Below, piece after piece: positions 43,790-53,346 of a DNA stretch of 64,000 bases. The DNA comes from JBNKFV01 sp050289485 (GTDB lineage Bacteria > Pseudomonadota > Gammaproteobacteria > Pseudomonadales > Cellvibrionaceae), in contig JBNKFV010000017.1 in the NCBI GenBank assembly GCA_050289485.1, forward strand, positions 62,001 to 126,000, read 5' to 3'. The number at the start of each line of letters is the position of its first letter. Position 1 is the stretch's first letter. The notes below the pieces were generated by a model, which worked only from the letters and a program-made list of their open reading frames with translations, had not been told where the DNA came from and made no database searches. A program made the position numbers and the translations under genes.

Positions 43790-44095
43790 CTATTCCATCA
43801 TATCTTCGGCTTCGTCTTTCGCATCATCCATCATATCGCCTGCTTCATCAGCCGCGTCTTCTACGGTTTCTTCGGCGCTGTCCATCATATCGCCAGCGGC
43901 ATCGGCGGCATCATCCATTGCATCTTTGGCGCCTTCGGCCATGTCAGAGGCAGCTTCTTTTGTCGATTCAGCAGCACTTTCCATAGTCTCAGACATTTCT
44001 GATGTCATAGATTTTTCTTCTTTACTGCTTTCACTGCATGCAGCCAAGGCCATTAATGCACTCAATACAACAGCCAAACGGAACATAGTTTTCAT
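43790..44095 (-). CDS. Small acidic lipoprotein of unknown function
   Basis: 101 residues. A lipoprotein signal peptide (MKTMFRLAVVLSALMALAAC) ends at Cys20. The mature part is almost only Glu, Asp, Ala, Met, Ser and Lys, with repeats AGDMMD (twice) and DAAD, and would form a long acidic helix or stay disordered. AAGGAG lies 5 bases before the ATG. It may be a small outer-membrane or periplasmic stress lipoprotein; no family recognised. Confidence 0.75.
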   Translation of the reverse strand: MKTMFRLAVVLSALMALAACSESSKEEKSMTSEMSETMESAAESTKEAASDMAEGAKDAMDDAADAAGDMMDSAEETVEDAADEAGDMMDDAKDEAEDMME

Positions 44096-44437
44096 AGCAT
44101 CTCCTTAATGGTTAGTTTTTAATCAAAAACAACGAATACAGCCAACGGTAACAAACCCCTGTTACTCGCTGCCCCATTCTGCCCAGACACAACCCAATCA
44201 GCAAGCGGCTTGTGTAGCGGCCAGTAGTTTAGGATGCAGTATTAATCACTGATGTCCTAGACTGCAGCTTTATGTTGTAACAGCACTGCCTGATGATAAC
44301 CAGCAGTTATAACCAGGCCCGTTTGACGCACCTTTTTGCGCCAAAGGTAAATTAATTATTTTTTTGTTTGCCTATCTGTCATAAATGTTGATATAAAATT
44401 GAAAGTATCAACAACCAAAGCGCAGGAATTTTAGCTT
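44096..44437 (+). promoter_or_regulatory. Divergent intergenic region with candidate phoH promoter
   Basis: 342 bases between the lipoprotein gene and the PIN-PhoH gene. TTGCCT (44368-44373) and TATAAA (44392-44397), 18 bases apart, form a plausible sigma-70 promoter about 40 bases before the PIN-PhoH start. The lipoprotein promoter must lie in the left part but was not identified. Confidence 0.45.
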
Positions 44438-45838
44438 ATGGGAAAGATGCAACTCGCAGTACAAGCAGCAACCAACCCCATCCTCTACGTCCTCGACACT
44501 AACGTTCTGATACACGACCCCACCGCACTCACCAACTTCGAAGAACATCATATCGTTATTCCCATGACGGTACTGGAAGAGCTGGACAAGCTCAAAGGAG
44601 GTAAACTCGCTACTGCAGCAGATTGTCGCCAAGCGATCAGGGAAATAGACCGCATACTGGGCAGAGCCTCTCCGCAGGAAATTGAAAAAGGTATACCGAT
44701 ACACCGAGGAGACAAGTCACCGGCACTGGGCAAACTCTCCATCTTAATGAACCACCTCTCCGATAGCGTCACCGTTCTTCCCAACAACCTCAACGACAAC
44801 AAAATCATTAACGACATTTGTGCGTTAAAAAAACGTCACCCCAAGCAAAAAGTGGTTCTGATTACCAAAGATATCAATATGCGGCTTAAAGCGCGCGGCT
44901 GCGGTATTGAATCTGAAGATTATCAGAACGATCAACTGGTGAGTGATATAGAACAGCTCAACAAGGGATATTACGAATTTGAAGGCAGCTTTTGGGATAC
45001 CGTTGAAAAAGTGGAAACCCAACAGCAAATGGGCCAAACCATTCATGTGCTACCGCGCACGGGTGCGCTCGCAGAAATACCCATTAACCAATATATTCTT
45101 GATCAACAGGGCTTTGTGGCAAAAGTTATCGAGATTGATGAAGATAGCATTTGCTTGTTGCATCTCGATGAACATACTTTGATGAATCAGTCGGCGTGGG
45201 GGTTGCAACCACGGGATATTTATCAGGCACTGGCGTTGCATTTATTGCTCGACCCGGATATTCATCTGGTTAATCTCACCGGCTCTGCCGGCTCTGGTAA
45301 AACCATTTTAGCCTTGGCTGCAGCGATAGAAATGACGGTTGCCAACAAAATGTATCGCCGCATTATTGCCACGCGCAGCACGCAAGGCCTTGATGAAGAT
45401 ATTGGCTTTTTGCCTGGCACCGAAGCAGAAAAAATGGAACCCTGGTTGGGTGCGATTACCGATAACCTGGAAGCCTTGCACTGTGATGATGAAGACTGCT
45501 CTGGCAGTGTCGATTACGTGTTAAACAAAGTGCCGATGCATTTTAAATCACTTAACTACATTCGCGGGCGTAGTTTTCAGCACAGCCTTATTTTAATTGA
45601 TGAATCGCAAAACCTTACACCCCATCAAATTAAAACCATTATCACACGTGCGGGAACCGGGTCGAAAGTCATTTGCCTGGGCAACTTAGCACAAATCGAC
45701 ACCCCCTACTTGAATGCGACCAGTTCAGGACTTACCTACCTGACCGAACGTTTCAAGCAATTCCGCTACGGTGGCAATATTCAACTGCAAGGTATCCCCC
45801 GCTCATTGTTGGCCGAATACGCCGAGAGTCACTTGTAA
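44438..45838 (+). CDS. PIN-PhoH fusion ATPase (PhoH2-type)
   Basis: 466 residues. An N-terminal PIN ribonuclease domain (about 14-155) has acidic residues Asp20 (YVLDTNVLIHD), Glu48/49 and Asp145 (ITKDINMRLKA). A C-terminal PhoH ATPase has Walker A TGSAGSGKTILA (about 281-292) and Walker B LILIDESQNLTP. PhoH2 proteins are reported as RNA helicase/RNases, sometimes paired with an antitoxin; none precedes it here. The ATG at 44438 has AGGA upstream. Confidence 0.92.
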   Translation: MGKMQLAVQAATNPILYVLDTNVLIHDPTALTNFEEHHIVIPMTVLEELDKLKGGKLATAADCRQAIREIDRILGRASPQEIEKGIPIHRGDKSPALGKLSILMNHLSDSVTVLPNNLNDNKIINDICALKKRHPKQKVVLITKDINMRLKARGCGIESEDYQNDQLVSDIEQLNKGYYEFEGSFWDTVEKVETQQQMGQTIHVLPRTGALAEIPINQYILDQQGFVAKVIEIDEDSICLLHLDEHTLMNQSAWGLQPRDIYQALALHLLLDPDIHLVNLTGSAGSGKTILALAAAIEMTVANKMYRRIIATRSTQGLDEDIGFLPGTEAEKMEPWLGAITDNLEALHCDDEDCSGSVDYVLNKVPMHFKSLNYIRGRSFQHSLILIDESQNLTPHQIKTIITRAGTGSKVICLGNLAQIDTPYLNATSSGLTYLTERFKQFRYGGNIQLQGIPRSLLAEYAESHL

Positions 45839-45839
45839 T

Positions 45840-45872
45840 CCCGAGATTCACATAACCCCGAAATTCACATAA
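45840..45872. repeat. Tandem duplication of 16-17 bases after phoH
   Basis: CCCGAGATTCACATAA and CCCGAAATTCACATAA occur 17 bases apart just past the stop codon at 45838. Probably a small replication slippage event. Confidence 0.7.
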
Positions 45873-45945
45873 CAACCAGTGCGCCGTCTTCTTACTCAAG
45901 GCGGTGCTCTCTCCACTTACTACCCACTTAATAATTTTTAATATG

Positions 45946-48444
45946 TTATGTCGCCTCACGCAAAACAACAGAAGGCGGCGTTTTAAGCACTTCGCGGCAG
46001 CTGTATTTACCCATCCATCCAACCAGCAGTGCTAACATTGGAACACCCAGCAACCATATTTGCCAATGCAACTGTGTGGGAAAATCGAATACATAGCGTT
46101 GCAAACCCAGCGTGATTAACTCGCTGACAAAAGCAGCTGTGATCGCTGATAACAACCCAGTGGTTAAAAACTCCAGCCACAACACGCGTTCAACCAAACG
46201 CTTGGGTGCGCCGAGCGCACGCAGCAAACCAGATTCTCGCTGCCGTTCCGACATACTCAAATTGATAAGCGCCACCATGACCAAAAAGCCGCCAAAACAC
46301 ACTAGCAGCAACACCAAGCCTACGGCATACGTGAGCTGCTCGATAAGGCTCTTAATGCGTTCGATCACAATATCTAATTCAATAATTAACGCGGTAGGAA
46401 AACGCTCGTAGAGTTGCCTTACCACCATTTTTTTGGCTGCCGGGATGTAAGCGCTGGTAATGTATGTTTGCGAGAAGTCATCCAAACCACCAGGCTCTAG
46501 CAGAAAATAAAAATTCGGGTGCATCGAATCCCATTCAACCGTACGAATACTTTGAATGCGCGTATTGAGTGATAAACCACCCACACTAAACATTAACGTA
46601 TCACCCAGTTTTAAATTGAGCTCGTCAGCGGTTTCCTGCTCAACCGACACGCCTTTTACGGCGTTATCATCCATAGAGGCACCGTCGCCCCACCATGAGC
46701 CTGCAATAACCTTATTGTCTGATGCCAAGGTAGCGGCGGCGCTGAGATTCACTTCACGGTTAACCCGTTCAGGCGTCTTCCCATACATATCGGTTAACCG
46801 TTGGTCATTCACCTCGGTTAACCGCGCACGCACCATAGGATACAGCAGCTCAGTTTCTATGTGGTTTTCGGCCAATACCGTTTTTAGTGACTGCAATTGA
46901 TTGGGTGCAATATTCACCAAAAAGTGGTTGGGTGCCTTCTCTGGCAGTTGCAAAGCCCATTCTTTCACCAGGCTGGTGCGCACCACCACCAACAAAAATA
47001 ACAACATAAACACACACGAAAAAACCACCAGCTGTATAAAGGTGCGGCGTTTGTAGCGCAACAACTGCGTTAACGCCAAATAGCCTCCGCGTGAGAGTCG
47101 CGGACGAAGTTTGGTGCTAAACAACAGCCCCATACTCACCAGTGCGGAAAATAGCAAGGCAATTAATGTCAGCGCCATTAGTAATAACAAGGCAAGCGTA
47201 CTATCGCCACTAAACAGATATAAATAACCAAACAAACCCAGCCCGCCGACTAAGCCTTGTATCCAAAAAGGCATCTCGGCAACGCTAATATCTGGGCGAA
47301 GAATTTTAATGGGTGAAACAGAAGGAATACGCCACAACGGCAGCAAACCAAAAAGCAGTAATGCCAACAAGCCCGAGGCAAAACACAGCACATAAACAGT
47401 TTTATTGGCTTCAACAAAAACAAGATCAAATATCTCACTGATACTTGCCGCCAATACGCGCACAATCACATCGCCAGCAACCACGCCGAGTAACGAAAAA
47501 ATACTCGCCAGCACCAACAGCTGCACGGCATACAAGCGCCGTACCTGCCAACGCCCTGCGCCAAGACATTTCAGCAACGCCACATTATCGACTTGCACGC
47601 GTGCATACTGTTGCGCCGATACAGCAATGGCGATACCAGCCAATACCAGCCCCATCAAGCCAGACAGCAGCAGAAAGCGCTGGCCTGTCTTCAAATTATT
47701 GGTCAGTCGTTGTTGTGATTCATCCAGCGTAATGAGTCGTTCGTGCTCGCTGAGCAAGGGTTTAACCCAACTAGAATAGGTGGTTACCGCTTCTGGGCTA
47801 CCGGCTACCAGTAAGTCGTAACGAATTCGACTGCCCGGCTGAACTACCCCTGTTGCTGGCAAGTCTTCTGCGTTCATCAATACTCGCGCACCGAACAGCG
47901 AAAAGCCCATACCGCGATCTGGCTCGCGAATGATTGCCTGTTTAACAATGAGTTCTTTCTCACCCACGTAAACACTGCTGCCGATCTCAACCTTCAATAG
48001 CGGAAACAAACGGGATTCCAGCCAGATGGTTCCTGGGGCGGGAATATCGGTTGTTGTTGTTTGAATATCCTTGACGTTAACGGCAAAAGGCTGATTGCTG
48101 ATTTCCAACTCGCCGCGCAAGGGGTACCCTGCCCCCACGGCTTTTACCGATGCCAGCTGATTGCTGTTGTCACTAAACAACATGGACGAAAATTCTGCCA
48201 GCTGGGTGGCTTTCAAGCCCTGTTGTTGAGCTTGCGAGGCCCAGTCTGGCGACAGGGTTTTGGAGCTGCTGATGCGTAAATCGGCGGCAATAAAGCTGTT
48301 GCTATGCTGCAATAATGAACGATCGAGCCGATCAACAAAAACGGCAATAACGGTAACCACCATTACCGCTAAAAAAATGGAGAGCCCCAGCAAACGCAAC
48401 TCGCCACTGGCCCAGCTGCGCGAAAACAAGCGTAAACTCAGCAT
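45946..48444 (-). CDS. FtsX-family ABC permease (YbbP-like)
   Basis: 832 residues. Two FtsX domains are separated by large periplasmic MacB-PCD-like regions, with about ten membrane helices and the typical opening RLFSRSWASGELRLLGLSIFLAVM and closing LLRALGAPKRLVERVLWLEF. It starts at ATG 48444 with GAGG 7 bases upstream; a GTG two codons earlier overlaps the ybbA stop but is too close to that site. With YbbA it forms an exporter-like complex acting on lipid or envelope substrates; exact cargo unknown. Confidence 0.9.
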   Translation of the reverse strand: MLSLRLFSRSWASGELRLLGLSIFLAVMVVTVIAVFVDRLDRSLLQHSNSFIAADLRISSSKTLSPDWASQAQQQGLKATQLAEFSSMLFSDNSNQLASVKAVGAGYPLRGELEISNQPFAVNVKDIQTTTTDIPAPGTIWLESRLFPLLKVEIGSSVYVGEKELIVKQAIIREPDRGMGFSLFGARVLMNAEDLPATGVVQPGSRIRYDLLVAGSPEAVTTYSSWVKPLLSEHERLITLDESQQRLTNNLKTGQRFLLLSGLMGLVLAGIAIAVSAQQYARVQVDNVALLKCLGAGRWQVRRLYAVQLLVLASIFSLLGVVAGDVIVRVLAASISEIFDLVFVEANKTVYVLCFASGLLALLLFGLLPLWRIPSVSPIKILRPDISVAEMPFWIQGLVGGLGLFGYLYLFSGDSTLALLLLMALTLIALLFSALVSMGLLFSTKLRPRLSRGGYLALTQLLRYKRRTFIQLVVFSCVFMLLFLLVVVRTSLVKEWALQLPEKAPNHFLVNIAPNQLQSLKTVLAENHIETELLYPMVRARLTEVNDQRLTDMYGKTPERVNREVNLSAAATLASDNKVIAGSWWGDGASMDDNAVKGVSVEQETADELNLKLGDTLMFSVGGLSLNTRIQSIRTVEWDSMHPNFYFLLEPGGLDDFSQTYITSAYIPAAKKMVVRQLYERFPTALIIELDIVIERIKSLIEQLTYAVGLVLLLVCFGGFLVMVALINLSMSERQRESGLLRALGAPKRLVERVLWLEFLTTGLLSAITAAFVSELITLGLQRYVFDFPTQLHWQIWLLGVPMLALLVGWMGKYSCREVLKTPPSVVLREAT

Positions 48445-48446
48445 AT

Positions 48447-49154
48447 TCACGCCTCAGCTGCTGCAGCTTGCGCAGTTGTACGCTGATTTTCGACTACCTT
48501 CTGTACCTGCCCTGCTTCTAACACCACCTGACGTTCGCATAATTCGGCCAGTCGTTGCTCGTGGGTAACGAGAATCAAGGTTGTGTTGTTTTCTCGATTG
48601 AGTTCGAACAGCAAATCGATAATATGCGCACCGGTTTTTGCATCGAGGTTACCAGTAGGTTCGTCGGCAAATAACAAGCGCGGCGAGGTAACGAAGGCAC
48701 GCGCAATGGCAACACGCTGTTGCTCACCGCCCGATAATTGTTTGGGGTAATGATCACAGCGATCCTGCAAGCCCACACTGCCCAACAAGGCTTCGGCTTT
48801 TTGCTGCGGGTTTGGGTGGTGATGCAATTCTAATGGCAGCATCACGTTTTCCAGTGCAGTAAGGCCCTGCAACAGCTGAAAAGACTGAAAAATAAAACCA
48901 ATGTCTTTGGCGCGAATGGCCGCACGGGCCTCTTCGTCCATGGCCGTAAGGTCGAGGTTGTCCAGGGTTAATTTGCCGCTCGATGCCACATCAAGCCCAG
49001 CAAGAATGCCCAGCAGGGTCGACTTACCAGAGCCTGAAGCGCCTACAATGGCAAGCGTTTCACCGTCTTTTACTGACAAGCTCACGTTATCGAGAATCGT
49101 TAGTGGCCCGCTCGCCAATTCGACGCGTTTACTCAGGTTTTCTGCTACCAGCAT
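48447..49154 (-). CDS. ABC transporter ATP-binding protein (YbbA-like)
   Basis: 235 residues. Walker A is GASGSGKSTLLG, the signature is LSGGEQQRVAIARAF, and Walker B is LLFADEPTGNLD. It is of the MacB/LolD type. It partners the FtsX-family permease directly downstream, and its own start diverges from tesA, which is the classical ybbA/tesA arrangement. Confidence 0.94.
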   Translation of the reverse strand: MLVAENLSKRVELASGPLTILDNVSLSVKDGETLAIVGASGSGKSTLLGILAGLDVASSGKLTLDNLDLTAMDEEARAAIRAKDIGFIFQSFQLLQGLTALENVMLPLELHHHPNPQQKAEALLGSVGLQDRCDHYPKQLSGGEQQRVAIARAFVTSPRLLFADEPTGNLDAKTGAHIIDLLFELNRENNTTLILVTHEQRLAELCERQVVLEAGQVQKVVENQRTTAQAAAAEA

Positions 49155-49369
49155 AGTTTTATACCAACCAAAACTTTATTGTTAACCGGCAGGAATAATT
49201 GCCGGGTTAATAACCGGGGCATAGACGCGCCAGATTAATGTATACGCAAGATACTGCGCTGAGGATTGTTAACTCATGGTTAACCGGCATTAGGGCTTGG
49301 TAACCGGTAAACTTTATGCAGGCACTGTGTTCCAATAGCACAGCTCACTGGTTACTAAAAGAACGCATT

Positions 49370-50002
49370 ATGTTTAAAACCTTAAAAATACTACCGACAT
49401 TGCTACTGGTATTGTTGGCTGCCCACAGCAATGCCAACACGGTAGTGGTGCTGGGCGATAGCCTAAGCGCCGCCTACGGTATGGATGAAGACCAAGGCTG
49501 GGTGTATCTGTTGGAAAAAGAGCTAGGCGAGGAACACCAGGTGATTAACGCCAGCATTGGCGGCAACACAACAGCTGATGGGCTCGCCCGATTACCCAAA
49601 CTGCTAAACACCTATCACCCCGATACCGTCGTCGTTGCGCTGGGCGGCAACGATGGCCTGCGCGGCTATGCCACCCCTACTATACGTGCAAATTTAGTCA
49701 GTATTCTCAATGCGGTAAAGCACAGTGCTGCTCAGCCTTTATTGATTGGTATTCAAATTCCACCCAGTTACGGCCAACGTTACGCGCAGCAGTTTGCAAA
49801 CGTCTACACAGATGTTGCCAAAACAGAAAAAGTACCCCTTTTGCCCTTTTTACTGGAAGGCGTAGCGCTAACCCCAGAATGGATGCAGCCCGATGGTATT
49901 CACCCAAACGCTGATGCTCAGCCGGCTATTTTACAGAATGTATTGCCAGTGCTAAGCCCACTACTCTCGCTTAATCAGGCAGCAACGCCAGGTGTTGAAT
50001 AA
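49370..50002 (+). CDS. tesA: TesA, periplasmic GDSL esterase / thioesterase I / lysophospholipase L1
   Basis: 210 residues. The signal peptide MFKTLKILPTLLLVLLAAHSNA precedes the SGNH hydrolase fold. Block I is VVLGDSLSAAYG (Ser31), with Gly (SIGGNTT), Asn (LGGND) and the Asp175/His178 pair (QPDGIHP). ATG 49370 is chosen because it starts the signal peptide; the frame is open 54 bases further. Its last 32 bases overlap the end of recJ on the other strand. Confidence 0.92.
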   Translation: MFKTLKILPTLLLVLLAAHSNANTVVVLGDSLSAAYGMDEDQGWVYLLEKELGEEHQVINASIGGNTTADGLARLPKLLNTYHPDTVVVALGGNDGLRGYATPTIRANLVSILNAVKHSAAQPLLIGIQIPPSYGQRYAQQFANVYTDVAKTEKVPLLPFLLEGVALTPEWMQPDGIHPNADAQPAILQNVLPVLSPLLSLNQAATPGVE

Positions 50003-51764
50003 GTAACTGCGGGGTGCGCTGCCCACGAAACTCGTTTACCTGTAGCTGATAAGCAGCATGCACGCGCTTTGCAGAAGGGTTAGGCCATTGCGTTAAGTCT
50101 ACATTAAACGCGATGGCATCAATAATACGCTGACTGCCCTCGGCATCTGCCAATACCAGTTTTAAATGCTTGGCGCCTACCAAGCGCTGCTGAACAATCA
50201 CAAATTCACCATCGAACAGCGGCTCGGGGAACTGCTGCCCCCACGGCCCTGCGTTCTGCAACGCCTCTGCCATCGGTAGTGTCATTAACTCATGGGGCAG
50301 GCAACCGTCGGAAAATAACTGCGCTGTTAAATCGGCTTCAGTAAGCAATTCGCGGGCGGTTGCATCAAAGGCATTTGAAAACGCCTCAAAATCGTCCTGG
50401 CGAATCGTTAACCCTGCGGCCATGGCATGGCCGCCAAACTTTTGGATCAGAGCCTCATGGCGCTTGGAGAGAAGATCCAGCGCATCACGAATATGAAACC
50501 CGGTGATCGACCGCGCAGAGCCTTTCAGCAGGCCCTCTTCCGCTTCAGCAAAGGCGATGGTTGGCCGGTGATAGCGGTCTTTGATACGCGAAGCCACGAT
50601 ACCCACCACGCCCTGATGCCAGCCGGGCTGGTAAAGGCTCAGCGCCCACGGCAAGGTGACATCGTCCTCTAAGTTAAGCTGACTGAGCGTATTGAGTGCC
50701 TCTTGCTGCATGCTCGACTCAATGCTTTTGCGGTCACTGTTGAGGTCGTCGAGCTGCATGGCAATATCATGCGCCAAACCCGGATTATCCGTTAGCAGGC
50801 ATTGAATACCCAACGACATATCATCCAACCGGCCCGCGGCGTTAAGTCGCGGACCAATCGCAAACCCCAGATCACTGGCGACGAGCTTCTCAGGGCGCCT
50901 GCCACTCACCTCCAACAGTGCGAGAATGCCTGGGCGACACGCCCGCGCCCGGATGCGCAAAATGCCCTGATGTACCAACGTGCGGTTCAAATGGTCTAAT
51001 GGCACCACATCGGCTACCGTTCCCAGAGCCACCAAATCGAGAAAACTGGCCATGTTCGGCTCACTGAGGCCAAGCTGTGCGAACCAGCCCTGCTCACGTA
51101 AATGGCTGCGCAAGGACGACATGAGATAAAAAATAACCCCGACACCCGCGAGATTTTTGCTGGGAAATTCACAGCCCGGCTGATTCGGGTTAACAATCGC
51201 TGCCGCCTCTGGCAAGGTCGCACCCGGCAAGTGATGGTCGGTCACCAGTACTGGAATACCGGCAGCATTCGCTCTGGCCACGCCATCAACACTGGCAATA
51301 CCGTTATCAACCGTTACGATTAAGGCGACATCGGGGTATTGGTGAATGGCCAAATCAACAATTTCTGGCGTTAAGCCGTAACCATACTCAAAACGGTTAG
51401 GTACCAGCGAACTCACCGCGGCATGCCCCATGGCGTTGAGCGCCAGTACCGCCAAGGCGCTGCTAGTGGCGCCGTCGGCATCAAAATCACCCACGATCAC
51501 AATATGCTGGTTTTGCTCCAACGCCTGTGCCAACAAGGCCACAGCGCGGTTAACGTGTTTAAGCGTTTGCGGGCTGGCCAGCCGCTTGAGTGAATAGTCT
51601 ACGTCGCCAGCATCCGCTACGCCCCGGTGTTCGCGTAACACCTGCAACACGCGCTCAATGCCGTCGCGGCCGTTTAACTGACCAGTTTCTGCGAGGTGAT
51701 TGAGACGCTCGGAACGATGAACAATAACAGGGGCTTCAGTAGACACAATAAGGCTTCTTTTCAA
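49971..51764 (-). CDS. recJ: RecJ, single-strand 5'-3' DNA exonuclease
   Basis: 597 residues. DHH-family motifs include VGDFDADGATSSA (about 91-103) and TDHHLPG (DHH at 176-178). The C-terminal DHHA1 region (KFGGHAMAAGLTI) and an OB fold follow. It acts with RecQ and in mismatch and excision repair. The first in-frame start is TTG at 51764; GTG at 51746 is an alternative, both with weak ribosome sites. It converges with tesA. Confidence 0.95.
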   Translation of the reverse strand: MKRSLIVSTEAPVIVHRSERLNHLAETGQLNGRDGIERVLQVLREHRGVADAGDVDYSLKRLASPQTLKHVNRAVALLAQALEQNQHIVIVGDFDADGATSSALAVLALNAMGHAAVSSLVPNRFEYGYGLTPEIVDLAIHQYPDVALIVTVDNGIASVDGVARANAAGIPVLVTDHHLPGATLPEAAAIVNPNQPGCEFPSKNLAGVGVIFYLMSSLRSHLREQGWFAQLGLSEPNMASFLDLVALGTVADVVPLDHLNRTLVHQGILRIRARACRPGILALLEVSGRRPEKLVASDLGFAIGPRLNAAGRLDDMSLGIQCLLTDNPGLAHDIAMQLDDLNSDRKSIESSMQQEALNTLSQLNLEDDVTLPWALSLYQPGWHQGVVGIVASRIKDRYHRPTIAFAEAEEGLLKGSARSITGFHIRDALDLLSKRHEALIQKFGGHAMAAGLTIRQDDFEAFSNAFDATARELLTEADLTAQLFSDGCLPHELMTLPMAEALQNAGPWGQQFPEPLFDGEFVIVQQRLVGAKHLKLVLADAEGSQRIIDAIAFNVDLTQWPNPSAKRVHAAYQLQVNEFRGQRTPQLLIQHLALLPD

Positions 51765-51813
51765 TCAACGATGATGACAAACCAGGCAATGGCCAACAGA
51801 GTAAAAGCATAGC

Positions 51814-51844
51814 CACAAAAAACAAAGGCCCGCTAGCGGGCCTT
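51814..51844 (-). terminator. Terminator after thrC
   Basis: The palindrome AAGGCCCGCTAGCGGGCCTT (51825-51844) is followed on the minus strand by TTTGTTTTTTG. It closes the hom-thrC unit before recJ. Confidence 0.85.
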
Positions 51845-51885
51845 GATTCGTTCTGCTCAACTGATGCAGGAATTAAGTGCAGGAA

Positions 51886-53283
51886 TTACGCTTTCAGATT
51901 GCTCTGAATAAAGGCCTGTACCTTGGCAATGTCGTTTTCAAGAACGGTATAACGTTCTTCTCGCTCGAACAAATCCTGCATGTGGTGCGGCAAAGCCGGA
52001 TCACTGGTTTGCCCGGCTTTACGCACGGCCTCTGGAAACTTGGCCGGGTGCGCTGTTGCCAGACATACCATTGGGGTGTCTTGGTTACGGCGAGTTTTGC
52101 GCGCAGCCTGCACGCCAATCGCCGTATGTGGATCGAGCAGGTATTCAGTGTGTTCAAATACATCGCGAATCACATCGATCATTTCGTCATCGTCGAGGCG
52201 GTAGCTGCTGAACAGTTTACGAGCTTTGGCCAGCGCATCGTCGCTCAGGTGCATAGAACCCGATTTAAAATCTTCCATGAGCGTTTTGATGGCGGCACCA
52301 TCACGACCGTAAAGATCGAACAACATGCGTTCGAAATTACTCGACACCATAATATCCATGCTCGGCGACAGCGAATGGATCAACTCTTTCTTCGAATGGT
52401 CGTTCTCGCTGATACAGCGATGCAGAATATCGTTGGCGTTGGTTGCGATCACCAGTTGCTCTACCGGCAAGCCCATGCGCTTGGCCAGATAACCGGCAAA
52501 AATATCACCGAAATTACCGGTAGGTACCGAAAACGAAATGGGTCGATGTGGCGCACCAAGCGCAACACCCGCATAGAAGTAGTAAACAATTTGGGCCATG
52601 ATGCGCGCCCAGTTAATAGAGTTTACTGCAACCAACTGGCGGCCTTCTGGCAAAAATGACTGATCACCGAAGCTGGCTTTCACCATGTTTTGGCAATCGT
52701 CGAAATTACCTTCCAAGGCAATGTTGTGAACATTATCAGCCAGCACCGTGGTCATCTGACGACGCTGCACATTCGACACGCGGTTGTGTGGGTGCAGAAT
52801 GAAAATGTCGATATTTGCACAACGGCGACAACCTTCAATAGCAGCAGAACCGGTGTCACCCGAGGTGGCCCCCATTACGGCTACTTTTTGATTACGCTTT
52901 TTCAATACATAATCAAGTAAATGGCCTAAAAACTGTAACGCAAAGTCTTTAAATGCCAGTGTAGGCCCTTGAAACAGTTCAAGAACCCACTCGTTATGGC
53001 CGGTTTGAACCAACGGAGCAATGGCATCATGACGAAACGTGCCGTAAGCATCCGCAATCAATTTTTTCAGGTCGGCATCGGGGATTTCACCGGCGACAAA
53101 TGGCGTCATGATTTTAAACGCCAGCTCCTGATAACTCAGGCCAGCCCACGACGCAATTTCATCGCGCGAAAACTGGGGAATCGACTCAGGAACATACAAG
53201 CCGCCATCAGAGGCCAAGCCGGTTAATACCACCTCTTCGAAAGACAGGCTCGGAGCCTCACCACGGGTACTGATATATTTCAC
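51886..53283 (-). CDS. thrC: Threonine synthase
   Basis: 465 residues, the long ThrC class of gammaproteobacteria. The PLP lysine is Lys112 in LFQGPTLAFKDFALQ, and the phosphate loop is ATSGDTGSAAIEG. The N-terminal MKYISTRGEAPSLSFEEVVLTGLA is typical. It converts O-phosphohomoserine to threonine. It follows hom by 63 bp. No thrB lies in this window, so homoserine kinase must be elsewhere. Confidence 0.96.
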   Translation of the reverse strand: MKYISTRGEAPSLSFEEVVLTGLASDGGLYVPESIPQFSRDEIASWAGLSYQELAFKIMTPFVAGEIPDADLKKLIADAYGTFRHDAIAPLVQTGHNEWVLELFQGPTLAFKDFALQFLGHLLDYVLKKRNQKVAVMGATSGDTGSAAIEGCRRCANIDIFILHPHNRVSNVQRRQMTTVLADNVHNIALEGNFDDCQNMVKASFGDQSFLPEGRQLVAVNSINWARIMAQIVYYFYAGVALGAPHRPISFSVPTGNFGDIFAGYLAKRMGLPVEQLVIATNANDILHRCISENDHSKKELIHSLSPSMDIMVSSNFERMLFDLYGRDGAAIKTLMEDFKSGSMHLSDDALAKARKLFSSYRLDDDEMIDVIRDVFEHTEYLLDPHTAIGVQAARKTRRNQDTPMVCLATAHPAKFPEAVRKAGQTSDPALPHHMQDLFEREERYTVLENDIAKVQAFIQSNLKA

Positions 53284-53346
53284 TGTTTTGTCCTACACAT
53301 CTCTTATAGGGCTGCCTGCAAACCACTTTTTGCGGGCTTCCCTCAG

